From Beroe ovata (Eukaryota; Ctenophora; Nuda; Beroida; Beroidae): 12,922 nt of DNA. Under the pieces are notes generated by a model. The model was not told the DNA's origin. It did not search any database and saw nothing but the letters and a program-made list of their open reading frames with translations. Both the position numbers and the translations under genes were made by a program. Every line of letters begins with the position of its first letter. Position 1 is the first letter of the stretch. Shown here in pieces: positions 1-8,115 of this stretch. Location: assembly GCA_946803715.1 (NCBI GenBank), contig CAMPET010000151.1:142126-155047 (forward strand). The letters run 5' to 3'.

Positions 1-1413
1 GAAAAAGAGGCATTTAATACAAGAAGAAACGAGCAATACGTGTAAGAAAGTAAGAATATTGATTCACGACCTCTCCCATTGAGATGAAGAGAGCAGAAGT
101 AGTGAAGTGAAGGGAGCGCTGAAGGGGGACATGGTGCAGTGAGAGCGATAAAACCACTGTTTAATGGTAAAAATTCCATTTATGGTATGATGACATACCG
201 ATAAATTATTTTTCTCTTAGTTATACAGACTACTGAGGTCAGAGAGGGGCTGGGTACTATAATCGACTAAATGAGGGGGGGGGGTTAAAATCATTGACCT
301 GCGAGAACTGAGAGATATGACAAAATGAATCAAGATTCAAGAAGCGCAACTTGCACCAATACCCATACTCCATAGCCCTACAAACCAATGCCCCAAACAA
401 ACTCAAACAACAACAACAACATCAACAACAATACCCACTCGTAACGAAACGAGCTAAACACATCTATATCATTATACTGCACGAAGTTAAAGAATGTGTC
501 CACCTACATTAAGCATGTGTCTATGGAATTGTGGTGTATGGATTCATTGTCTTGTAATTACGATGGCTAACTAGTGAGTGTCAGCTGTCTGTAGTCGGCT
601 AGCGAGTGTCTCCTGTATTTAGGGAAACAAATCCGTTTAGAGGTGATAGAAACAAATTCAAATTATGAATAGTTTGAGCAGAGCTAGGATACGACATCTT
701 GTCACAGCAAGCATGGATCTTGTGAAATTATTATGCAACACCCCTCCAACTAAACTGTGTGCAGTTACGTGATTAAACTTCAAAATGAACTGTTGTTTAG
801 TTGTTAGAACTAGAGGTAATCACAGTTCAGACGAACACATTTTGACCTTATTTTATCTAAATAGCTTCATAAAGTAGTTCGATAATAGTATGGTCAAAGC
901 TCTGCAACTGATCTGACATGTCATAATCAGTGTCTAGTCATCCGGTGCTTAATGAGGTCCACATTGGTGCTCTAGTTTCCCCAAGGCCAATAATTGTAAA
1001 AATGCAATTATAGTGACGCTGACACTCCCCTAGTACCCTAAAATACAACGTCGTGTAGGTATAGATCTGCGAATATTTCATAGAGAATCGCTGCTGCGGT
1101 TGGGCGTGGCAACAAAATCACTCTCCAACATTAGAACTGACACGGGCAGGGAACCTTCATTATCATTAACGTAAATCGAGTGATTATCGAAAGCGAGGGA
1201 GCACTGAGATTTCAGATTTCAAACGGGTGTGAGCAATGGATTTAGGAAAGTTCCACATGTGAGTGATATGAGAGGTAGAAGTATAGACTATAGAGGGGGT
1301 GTTGGATAATGAGGGGAAGGATTTGAATCGTCGCTTATCATCTCTGACTGATTGATGAGAACATGTTTGATGTAAAGTTAGGTATTGCGACATTTATCCC
1401 TTTCTTCTCCTAG
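1..1413. other. Non-coding or unassigned DNA upstream of the first supported exon
   Basis: No exon is supported here. It holds a poly-G run near 274-286, a CAA-rich stretch at 403-432, and AT-rich DNA. If the plus-strand gene extends upstream, most of this is probably intron. The first 45 bases can be read as EKEAFNTRRNEQY before a possible GTGTAAG donor, but this is too little to call. Confidence 0.4.
403..432. repeat. CAA-rich simple repeat
   Basis: This is an imperfect run of CAA trinucleotides interrupted once by CATCAA. It is an ordinary microsatellite in presumed non-coding DNA. Confidence 0.8.
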
Positions 1414-1550
1414 GCGAGGTTATGTTGGTCCACTCCAAGACCAGCAGCTCCTCTTCACGAGCTGATCACGTGACTGATGATGATGACGTCATCACTGAGT
1501 CTGACATCATCCGCATCGTCATTAAACCCTCAGCAGATATCACTGATCAG
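1414..1550 (+). CDS. Unrecognised gene, exon with Ser-run and Asp-run
   Basis: The acceptor is a strong pyrimidine tract ending TCTTCTCCTAG and the donor is CAG|GTTGGA. The exon encodes MLVHSKTSSSSSRADHVTD, DDDVITESDIIRIVIK and PSADITDQ, ending in phase 0. The open frame continues to a stop at 1922, but the continuation is a low-complexity Pro/Leu/Ser translation of CT-rich DNA, so I take it as intron. Confidence 0.55.
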
Positions 1551-4500
1551 GTTGGACATCAGCACAGTGATGTGCCAACTTTCAATCATAGTTCCCTCTC
1601 ACTAGGCCCCCTCTCCCTCTCACGGCCCCCTCTTTCTCTCACTAGGCCCCCTCTCCCTCTCCCTCTCACGGCCCCCTTCCCTCTTCTCTCATTCCTCTCT
1701 CACATGCCCCACTCTCTCCTGCAACCCCCTTTTCCGCACACATCTCCCCTTTTCCTGGTCCCACATAGCCGAAACCCCTTCCTCACATCTCCCCTGTCCC
1801 TCACACCCGTCGACCGCACACTTCCCCCCCCCTTTCTCCAATCTAACCCCCTTCTTATTGTGACAAAGCCCCCTCTCATTGTGACACAGCCCCCATCTCA
1901 TTGTGACACAGCCCCCCTCTAACAGGAGGTGTCAATGAGATTGTCAGGTTATGCGCCCCTCTCAGAGTGGAAATTCGATGTTTACCTCACCGACCTCACC
2001 CGAGGAATACACCTCAATAACTTCCTAGACAGGTAAGAAATAATAATTGCCTCGGATAGATAAACGAAAGCGAAAAGAAAAGAGCGTTGCAGAAAAGGGT
2101 GAATTGGTGATAGAGAAAGCAACAGCGCGAAGTTTCATCGATTCAATCCACCTATTTCCAATGAAATTCAAAGGTTTCATGACGTTCAATTATTCGAGAA
2201 CTAATGCAGAGGAAATTTGACATAACTTAATCTCGAGGTGATTAATTGGCGGCATTAAAGGAATCGGTGTCGGTTGCATTGGGGTATTTCGTTAGAACCA
2301 TCAATAATTGCAATTATGAGTTATAACTGGGCTATCAAAAAGAAAACACTCAGGAGTCGTGCTGTTTGGGAGGACCTAATCGGTAAAGTAGCATTGAATA
2401 ATGTTGTAATTCTGTGTATGGTCATGTCTACATGCAATGGGGATAATACAATAATTCCATTTAGAGCGAGCAGCAGATAATCCAGCAATTTCACGGCAAG
2501 ACATTATGGCAATTTCATCATGTGAACCAAAATGGGCTTCTTGTTCATTTCTAATTAATATTGTGAGCCAGATTCGGATTTGGGGTAGTGGATTTGAGTA
2601 TAAGGTCTCAATTTGCCTTCATTCGATTTGTCAGGATTGCAGGAAAGCTCGAGGTTACAATTCTGACATGTCGTTAAACGCTCTCTCTCACACAGTAATA
2701 ATCAGAATCAACATTGCAGTATATCCTTGTATTGTAGATTCTACAATCAGGTGATATTAACAGGGGAATTTCAGGGTGTTAGATAATAATGAAGCGTCGT
2801 GTATTGACATTCCAGTGTCTGCTGTGATGCCCAAGGGAAAATCTGTGTCCGAAATCTGTGGCCACCGGTTGAAAGTGTCTGTCACAGGGGTGTGGCCTTT
2901 CAGGTTAGATTTTTCAGCTGGTTAGTCTGTTTGTTTGTGGGTTTGTTTGCGTGTGATTCCCGTGGTTAAATGTTTGTTTGATTATATTGTCAATTGTATT
3001 GGTTGTTTTTTCTTCTATCAGATGGTTCATGATATGAGTGTTTCTCCAGAATCCACGTTCTTCATTTCTCTATAATTTCCACGCATGAGTGTCTCATACA
3101 GCTAGAATCAATCCACCCTTCTGCTCAATATGTGTTGACAATCTCAGTTGATATTTGCATGCTAAGTGATAGCGCGTTGCATAATGTGTCGCGGTTCCCC
3201 CGTGCAGTCAACAGACCACTCAACAAAAACATGAAAATAAACAATGTTTGTGTGTGGTCAGAGACACATGTTTTATATTCACCGCAAATAGCTTCGTTTC
3301 AACGTTCATTTCAACATTCCAAAGGGAATTGGTAAACAAAGAGCTGTCAAAACTCAAAACGGTTTTCAAAACGTCCTTTTGAGTCCTCATGGTATGGCCA
3401 AAAGATTTTCACTGATTTTGAATATGATGACCTATATCGTCTGTGTCTCAGGTTCTACCTGTTGAACTGTGTGGTTGGAAGGGACATCACTCTGACAGCA
3501 GATACTGTAAAAGTCGTGGAGGAAGATGACTGGTGCCAGCAAGTGAGTTAGAGTAGCAGATTTGATCATGTATCATGGTAGTAAGCGTCTTTGGTACGTT
3601 TGTAATGACCGCTACTAGTTACCTACTGCATACATGACTAGTTGTTAGTTATGTTGATATGTTAACTTACAAGTTGTTAGCTAATACTCATGTTTGTAGT
3701 TTGAGAATAAGTTATTGGTAGTGTTTGCTTTACTTAACTTGAACATTATGTAAAGTTAATCAATCTAACATGCACATATTATTGCATAAGTTCATTTTAT
3801 TATCCGGTCTTTGATGGACTAGCTAGAACCGTCAATAGCAACTTAACAACTTAATATATTGATCCAAAGCATACGAAAAAGTTACCGTTATTAATTTCAT
3901 ATCATGGCCATTGACTTAGTTGCATGAAGGTATGCTTCAATATACTGTAACATGTTGAAGTGTAGGTTAGCTGTCACAGCTACACTCTCTACATGCAATG
4001 TCATATACATTATACACACAATACGTTGTACAGTGTATATGTTTTTGACATGTACAAACCTGGACTCATGTATGCAGAATACACTACTACTTGTATAGAT
4101 ACAATACATCATACACAGCTTGTAAAGTAAGCATGAGTCCTGATGACGTTTTGAATAGCTATCCCCACGACCCCACATATGTCAGAATATCTCATAGTAG
4201 TAAACTGTTTAGCATTGAACTATTCAAAGTTCAACTATTCACATCAGGAAAGAAACAGCTATACCAGTCGGCCAAATAATGCACCAACCACCTCCCTCCT
4301 CGCTACTACACGTGCTGCGCAACTTGATGGACTCATACACAAAGCTCCAGTCAAAAAGTGGGTATCATTGATTAACAGAAGCAAGTTTTGTATTTGGATT
4401 CATAGTAAGATACGGAATACTTTGTAATAGTACCTACTGTTTGCCAGTTTTTGCATTATGGCCCAAGTTTGTAACCCTCAATTCTGGAAGGCGCGAGGTT

Positions 4501-4927
4501 TAATTAGTGATGAATGTCGCGCAACCACATGTCTTCGCCGGCGGGCGCGCGCGCGGCGCGCATTATGGTATTCAAAATTAAAAGAGGAAGGTTGCTTCAT
4601 TGTTCATAGTTCATCAAAGCACAAAATATCGGTTCCTTTATAATTTCCTTTATAATTTCCTACTCTTGCTGGCTCGACTGGAAGGGTTATCGTAAAATAA
4701 GACTGCCTTCACTCTTTACCAGCCCAGTAATAATCGACTTATCCAGGCCCAAGAATAAGGTTCCTTCTACCGCTACCCCAATCTCAATTCGGTCAATGAA
4801 TCTCTCCCGGGAAAAAAGTGTACCTTCCCGCCCGGTGTCTCGACCTGTGCGATCAGCTCACTGCCCAATACCGTCAGCTCAGAAATCCTTCCAGAAACTA
4901 CTGCAGATAAAGCAACAATCGAGGTAA
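1414..4927 (+). CDS. Unrecognised gene, 3' five exons
   Basis: I do not recognise this protein. Five exons, 1414-1550, 1926-2032, 3452-3542, 4248-4357 and 4747-4927, join in one frame through four GT..AG introns (phases 0, 2, 0, 2) and end at TAA (4925-4927). They give about 207 residues. The order is: a Ser/Asp-rich linker (HSKTSSSSSRADHV, then DDDD); a short possibly folded stretch (SDIIRIVIKPSADITDQ, SEWKFDVYLTDLTRGIHLNN, FYLLNCVVGRDITLTADTVK); then a basic Ser/Thr/Pro/Arg-rich tail that looks disordered. The first exon starts with two bases of a split codon, so there must be coding exons upstream, possibly outside the window. The armadillo exons at 7348-7692 might belong to the same gene. 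Phase agreement is the main evidence; individual exon boundaries could be wrong. Confidence 0.55.
1590..1925 (+). repeat. CT-rich low-complexity intron with short tandem repeats
   Basis: The plus strand is dominated by C and T. It contains repeated CACTAGGCCCCCTCTCCCTC-type units near 1600-1680, and about 22-base units around CATTGTGACACAGCCCCC repeated near 1855-1920. It ends directly in the acceptor used by the exon at 1926, so the whole stretch acts as an extended polypyrimidine tract. Translations of it (Pro/Leu/Ser on plus, Gly/Arg/Glu on minus) are compositional artefacts. Confidence 0.75.
1926..2032 (+). CDS. Unrecognised gene, WKFDVYL exon
   Basis: The acceptor, TCTAACAG, follows 350 bases of pyrimidine-rich DNA. 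The donor is the consensus ACAG|GTAAGA. In phase with the previous exon it encodes EVSMRLSGYAPLSEWKFDVY and LTDLTRGIHLNNFLD. A second frame (GGVNEIVRLCAPLR) looks superficially armadillo-like, but it hits a stop before the donor and does not fit the flanking phases. Confidence 0.55.
2033..3451 (+). other. Intron of the unrecognised gene (no other feature seen)
   Basis: This is a 1419-base AT-rich GT..AG interval, the longest intron in the window. It contains one exon-like stretch (about 2814-2904) that does not fit the flanking phases. I see no repeat family or RNA gene in it. Confidence 0.5.
3452..3542 (+). CDS. Unrecognised gene, FYLLNCVVGRD exon
   Basis: The acceptor is GTGTCTCAG and the donor CAGCAA|GTGAGT. 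The exon encodes FYLLNCVVGRDITLTADTVK and VVEEDDWCQQ, with alternating hydrophobic residues consistent with beta strands. It starts with one base completing an Arg codon from the previous exon and ends in phase 0. Confidence 0.6.
3543..4247 (+). other. Intron of the unrecognised gene
   Basis: This is a 705-base AT-rich interval. It contains a short perfect palindrome, AGCTGTCACAGCT, near 3970. No other structure is apparent. Confidence 0.45.
4248..4357 (+). CDS. Unrecognised gene, basic linker exon
   Basis: The acceptor is TTCACATCAG and the donor AAAAA|GTGGGT. The phase-consistent frame gives ERNSYTSRPNNAPTTSLLAT followed by TRAAQLDGLIHKAPVK, which looks disordered and basic. A second frame is also open (PPPSSLLHVLRNLMDSYTKL) and looks helical, but it needs a different incoming phase. 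RNA evidence would settle which is used. Confidence 0.42.
4509..4541. repeat. 33-bp inverted-repeat arm, copy 1
   Basis: This segment is the reverse complement of 7695-7727, with two mismatches in 33 bases. It is followed by an alternating GC tract (to about 4560) and then the shared flank. It may be one arm of a fold-back element. Confidence 0.75.
4747..4927 (+). CDS. Unrecognised gene, terminal exon (copy 1)
   Basis: The acceptor is GACTTATCCAG. The exon encodes 59 residues, PKNKVPSTATPISIRSMNLS, REKSVPSRPVSRPVRSAHCP and IPSAQKSFQKLLQIKQQSR, then TAA. The composition (Ser, Pro, Arg, Lys) suggests a disordered tail ending in a short amphipathic helix. The frame is kept open in the second copy with few changes. 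A stronger pyrimidine tract ends at another AG (4721-4722) in the same phase, but that AG is lost in the second copy. The stop overlaps a GTAACT that could be a donor, so termination here is likely but not proved. Confidence 0.5.
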
Positions 4928-5252
4928 CTTTCTCTTAATAATGATGTGGCCGTACTGGCCGTGGGTCATTCAATTGGTGTGATTCATTAAGGACTACTTT
5001 TACCGAGTATTCGTCCCTTTCAGATATGAGATGATGTCTCGAATCGAGAAAGATCAGATAGGAATTAGAGTTTTGGCTAGCACCGTTATTTTTGATTGAT
5101 TGATGTGTAATTATCGGCTAATACTCATTATTCATTCGGAAATGAATATATTGAGTTGAAACTGAAAGATGAACAAGCCTGAAGCAATTGCATTAATGCA
5201 AATACAATATACATGCAAGTACAATATATGATCGATGTACATTTGAACGATC

Positions 5253-5342
5253 GATCAGGGTTGTAGGATTTTACCCTACCGTCGGTGCGCGCGATTTTCA
5301 ATCCCGCCAGCAAGGGTAGGGTGAAATCCTACAAGATCAGGG
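5253..5342. repeat. 8-bp target-site duplication flanking the MITE
   Basis: GATCAGGG occurs immediately on both sides of the element and only once at the corresponding empty site in copy 2. Confidence 0.85.
5261..5334. mobile_element. Small non-autonomous TIR element (hAT-like MITE)
   Basis: This 74-bp insertion has 20-bp terminal inverted repeats: left TTGTAGGATTTTACCCTACC, and a right end that is its reverse complement with one mismatch. It is flanked by an exact 8-bp target duplication GATCAGGG (5253-5260 and 5335-5342). The duplicate locus has a single GATCAGGG (8412-8419) and no insertion, which shows both the element boundaries and an empty site. An 8-bp duplication with short inverted repeats is the hallmark of the hAT superfamily. 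It is too short to encode a transposase. Confidence 0.88.
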
Positions 5343-5490
5343 GAGCTATGTATTGGACTAGGAGTACGGGTTAAGTTTAAACTTTGTACAATTACTTTAC
5401 AATGTTACTAGTTACAATGTTGTTACTTCAAATTGCATTTGAAGTACCACTTTTGTAGATATTTTCCCTTCCATCGGCGCCGCGCAATTA

Positions 5491-5496
5491 AATAAA
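5491..5496 (+). terminator. Possible polyadenylation signal AATAAA
   Basis: A canonical hexamer lies downstream of the plus-strand stop and is conserved in copy 2 at 8555-8560. In AT-rich DNA such hexamers occur by chance, so this is only a candidate. Confidence 0.25.
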
Positions 5497-5880
5497 AATA
5501 TGTGATTCTGTAACAGAAAACTTCACAATTACAAATTTAATTAGTTGATACAATATAGTGTTCAGTGAGTTCCATTATTTTGAGGTGACCATTTTTGGAT
5601 CGAAATGAAGAAGACAGATAAAAAATACTGCGAAGAGCAACTTGAAATACTAATAGTATTTCGTGTGTGTCCTTTAATTCAATCCGATTCTCTTCAATCC
5701 AGACGGAGAAATATACTCAGAGAGTGACTCTAGCGTAATAACTAATTATATAAGTCGCATAATTATCAGAACGTTAATTTATGTGAAGGAGACATTTCAT
5801 GGACTAGTCTGAAAGTGAAAATAGTGGCCGAACTGAAATTATTCACTTTCGTATCGAATGGGTGCAGCAGATGTACTATA

Positions 5881-6256
5881 TCATCCGGCTCCTATGTGAT
5901 TCGAAGATGAGGATTCAATGGCAAGAAGTTGTACTTTACGCCAAGCTTCTTCCCTCATTGCTTGTTTCCTCTTCTCCTTTTGTCTGTCAGCCTTGTAGGA
6001 CAGAGTAAGCTCATCGAATAGTTGATTATTCATCTCCATAAACGTTTTCAAAACGTTGTAAACCAACGCAACGATGGTCCTGATGAGAAATATGGGCATA
6101 AAGAATGGATGCTGCCACCATGGCGACTGCCACCATGGCAACTGACCATGTATACCATGTATACCAGTATAACAGAATATGAGTAGAGTATCGTTACAAT
6201 TATGAGAAGTTTTTCCAATTACTCACTGGTTCCAATGGTCTTTGCTAAGCATGTAG
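5881..6256 (-). pseudogene. PPP2R5: Partial second copy of the B56 3' end (probable assembly duplicate)
   Basis: The block holds the full terminal exon (6079-5881, same stop) and only the last 30 bases of the preceding exon (6256-6227), cut off at the N at 6257. By eye the coding part is identical to 9143-8945; the few differences are in the intron. Nothing upstream of the cut is B56-like, so this copy cannot encode a working subunit. Because the break coincides with a contig join, I read it as the unmerged second haplotype rather than a true pseudogene. Confidence 0.8.
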
Positions 6257-6257
6257 N
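6257..6257. other. Single N: contig join
   Basis: The B56 sequence stops abruptly mid-exon at this N and unrelated repeat sequence follows. It marks the right edge of duplicated block copy 1. Confidence 0.85.
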
Positions 6258-7347
6258 TATCTAACCAGTTATAAAAATTCCCATGTCATATCAGGACGCT
6301 AACCCAAAGTCACGGTTTTGACATTTTTCGCGCCTTCCATACAATCGATAACCATAAGCGTGTCCAAAGGTTGAAAATGGGCCTAAATGCTGTGTAGTTA
6401 CTCCTAAACATGAATCCCATCGACAAACAATCATTCCCGAGTCATATCTGGCCGCTAACCTCAAGTCCCATAGTAGCTTGCTTGTCACACATTTTGCGCT
6501 TTCCATTCAATCGACATACACAGGCGTGTCCATTGTACAAAAGGTAGAAATGTGCCTAAATGTGACCTATGGAATCCTAAACATGATTTCAATCGACAAA
6601 CAATCATTTCTGAGCCATATCAGGCCGCTAACCTCAAGTCCAATATTTGTCACACTTTTCGTGCCTTCCATACACTTGAAACACTACACACACTGGGTCT
6701 ATTTCATCCCTTCATTACGGCAATAATAATCACCGTCAAACAATGCATTATTATGTGACTTAGCGTCAACTAACACAGGAATCTAAATGTCCTCTATTTC
6801 ATTCCTATTCTAATATCTAGACACCATGCCATATCTAGATCACTATGCCATGAGATTCGACACACCTCGAAACAGGAGACATTTCAGATGGTCTAAATTA
6901 GTAATAATTAGACCAACTTTATAGGATAAAAATACCTTAGCACTTATGTGGTGGTTTCAGGGGATCTTCTGGCTAAGTTCTACGTGAATTGTGAAAAATT
7001 TGCGGAAACACGCGCAACGCGCACGTACATATGGAATGCTTAAATTTGCGGCGCGGCTTGACACAAGTCACGAAAAACATCTCCTGTTTCTGCATTTCAG
7101 CGAGCGCCAAACGCAAATATTATGATCAATGCCGCGCGAAATTGCTGCGCGCGACATAATTTCTACTATGTTGTCATGGTAGCGAAGTCTTTGTTGCGTT
7201 TTTGGACCCTTTTCTGCGATTAGGCACTTGGTATACAGGCTCACTGTTAACTCTGATGCTATAAGATTCTCTTATTGCGTAAAACTTTCTCGAAATTGTG
7301 GTATCTGCGAACGATTCTATATGATTAACGTTGGTATATTCATACAG
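6258..7347. other. Non-coding part of the short middle contig
   Basis: It contains the tandem repeat above, AT-rich DNA, and two CpG-rich patches (about 7005-7070 and 7125-7160) in otherwise AT-rich surroundings. No gene is supported before the armadillo exon. Confidence 0.5.
6285..6715. repeat. Tandem repeat, ~156-173 bp unit, about 2.6 copies
   Basis: Units start at about 6285, 6441 and 6614 with CATATC[A/T]GG[A/C]CGCTAACC. Each continues with GTGCCTTCCAT- and CAATCGAC-like segments, and the full units carry GTGTCCA and CCTAAA(C)ATGA blocks and end in CGACAAACAATCATT. The third unit is partial. The open frames across it come from the repeat and are not supported as genes. Confidence 0.8.
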
Positions 7348-7517
7348 ATTTTATAATGGATACATCGTACTCAAATCATGCAATTCCACAGGCGATGCCA
7401 ACAAACAAGAGTTGTATGAGATGGGCACAGTGGCTGCCACCATCCCACACTTATCCTCTCTCGATGCTGCCACTAGGAGAAGTAGTGTCATGCTCATTAA
7501 CTCCCTCGCTTCACTCG
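7348..7517 (+). CDS. Armadillo-repeat exon, upstream
   Basis: The acceptor is GGTATATTCATACAG and the donor CTCG|GTAATT. The exon encodes FYNGYIVLKSCNSTGDANKQ, ELYEMGTVAATIPHLSS, LDAATRRSSVMLINSLAS. From DANKQELYE on, it has the three-helix armadillo pattern (N-K-x-x-L-x-x-x-G-x-x-x-x-x-I-P-x-L). An acceptor at CACAG (to 7391) would trim the first 44 bases, so the exon start is uncertain. The fold is clear but the specific family is not recognised. It lies on the short contig 6258-7692, whose placement is doubtful. Confidence 0.65.
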
Positions 7518-7608
7518 GTAATTTGAACTTAACAGTCCATAAGCAACCAAATCCATCATGATTGGAATTGAAACACGAAGTTTTGATATAATTTCCATAT
7601 CTCTGCAG

Positions 7609-7692
7609 AAGAGACAAAAGCTGCGATCAGAGAGCAGGAAGTGGTAGCAGCTCTGATCAACCTCTTGAAACCAGAGGAGGGAGTTATGACGC
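7609..7692 (+). CDS. Armadillo-repeat exon, truncated at the N
   Basis: The acceptor is ATATCTCTGCAG. Joined to the previous exon it reads ASLEETKAAIREQEVVAALI then NLLKPEEGVMT, the next armadillo repeat (x-A-I-x-E-x-x-x-V-x-A-L-I-x-L-L). The phase joins exactly (G|AA = Glu). The exon has no donor before the N at 7693, so it is cut by the contig end. Armadillo solenoids are protein-binding scaffolds; nothing here shows the partner. Confidence 0.65.
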
Positions 7693-7693
7693 N
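7693..7693. other. Single N: contig join
   Basis: The armadillo exon is cut in mid-codon here, and the left end of duplicated block copy 2 follows. Confidence 0.85.
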
Positions 7694-7694
7694 C

Positions 7695-7727
7695 CCGGCG
7701 AACACATGCGGTTGCGCGACATTCATC
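7695..7727. repeat. 33-bp inverted-repeat arm, copy 2
   Basis: This is the inverted counterpart of 4509-4541, lying immediately right of the N at 7693 and left of the shared flank. A hairpin-forming arm at a contig end suggests the hairpin itself may have broken the assembly. Confidence 0.75.
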
Positions 7728-7934
7728 ATGCGCGGCGCACATATTGGTCTTCAAATTAAAATTAAATTAAAACTAAAAGAGGAAGGTTGCTTCATTTGTC
7801 ATTGTTCATCAAAAGATCGATTCCTATATAATTTTCTTTATAATTTCCTACTCTTGCTGGCTCGACTGGAAGGGTAATCGTAAAATAAGACTGCCTTCAC
7901 TCTTTGCCAACCCAATAATAATCGACTTATCCAG

Positions 7935-8115
7935 GCCCAAGAACAAGGTTCCTTCTACCGCTACCCCAATCTCAATTCGGTCAATGAATCTCTCCCGGCA
8001 AAAAAGTGTACCTTCCCGCCCGGTGTCTCGACCTGTGCGATCAGCTCACTGCCCAATACCGTCAGCTCAGAAATCCTTCCAGAAACTACTGCAGATAAAG
8101 CAACAATCGAGGTAA
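7935..8115 (+). CDS. Unrecognised gene, terminal exon (copy 2, probable haplotype duplicate)
   Basis: This is the same 181-base exon as 4747-4927, with the same acceptor and TAA and no frameshift. One visible coding difference is Glu to Gln in the NLSR[E/Q]KSVPSRP stretch. An open frame kept in both copies supports its being coding. It sits near the left end of the contig that begins at 7694, so it is best treated as the other allele of the first copy. Confidence 0.5.

Larger units (their letters stand above)
4928..5880. other. Convergent intergenic region, copy 1
   Basis: This region lies between the two stop codons, so it should hold both 3' untranslated regions. It contains the 74-bp inverted-repeat element and one plus-strand AATAAA (5491-5496), about 560 bases past the plus-strand stop. 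The equivalent interval in copy 2 is 8116-8944. No gene is seen. Confidence 0.5.
4551..6256. repeat. Duplicated block, copy 1 (right end of contig)
   Basis: This block matches 7730-9320 in the same orientation. It includes the plus-strand terminal exon, the intergenic DNA and the 3' end of B56. It ends exactly at the single N at 6257. The part left of about 5455 differs from copy 2 by substitutions and several indels, while the part to the right is almost identical. It is net about 115 bases longer than copy 2, mostly from the small transposon at 5261-5334. Confidence 0.93.

Noticed and set aside
1-45. Possible exon fragment EKEAFNTRRNEQY ending at a GTGTAAG
   Set aside because: It is too short and cut by the window edge, and the donor is not close to consensus.
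1551-1922. Coding extension of the 166-residue open frame (Pro/Leu/Ser-rich) and the opposite-strand Gly/Arg-rich frame
   Set aside because: Both are translations of CT-rich repeats. Splicing at 1550/1926 gives phase-consistent exons and avoids the stop at 1922.
2814-2904. Exon-like stretch between a TTCCAG acceptor and a CAG|GTTAGA donor
   Set aside because: Two frames are open, but neither connects the flanking exons (2032 and 3452) without breaking phase or hitting a stop. It could be an alternative exon, but is unsupported.
3897-4178. 93-residue minus-strand frame and nearby plus-strand frames
   Set aside because: They lie in an intron with low-complexity AT-rich composition, no splice support and no recognisable motif.
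6972-7050. Possible exon reading DLLAKFYVNCEKFAETR after a TTTCAG
   Set aside because: It soon runs into a CpG-rich repetitive patch and a stop, with no good donor and no family resemblance.
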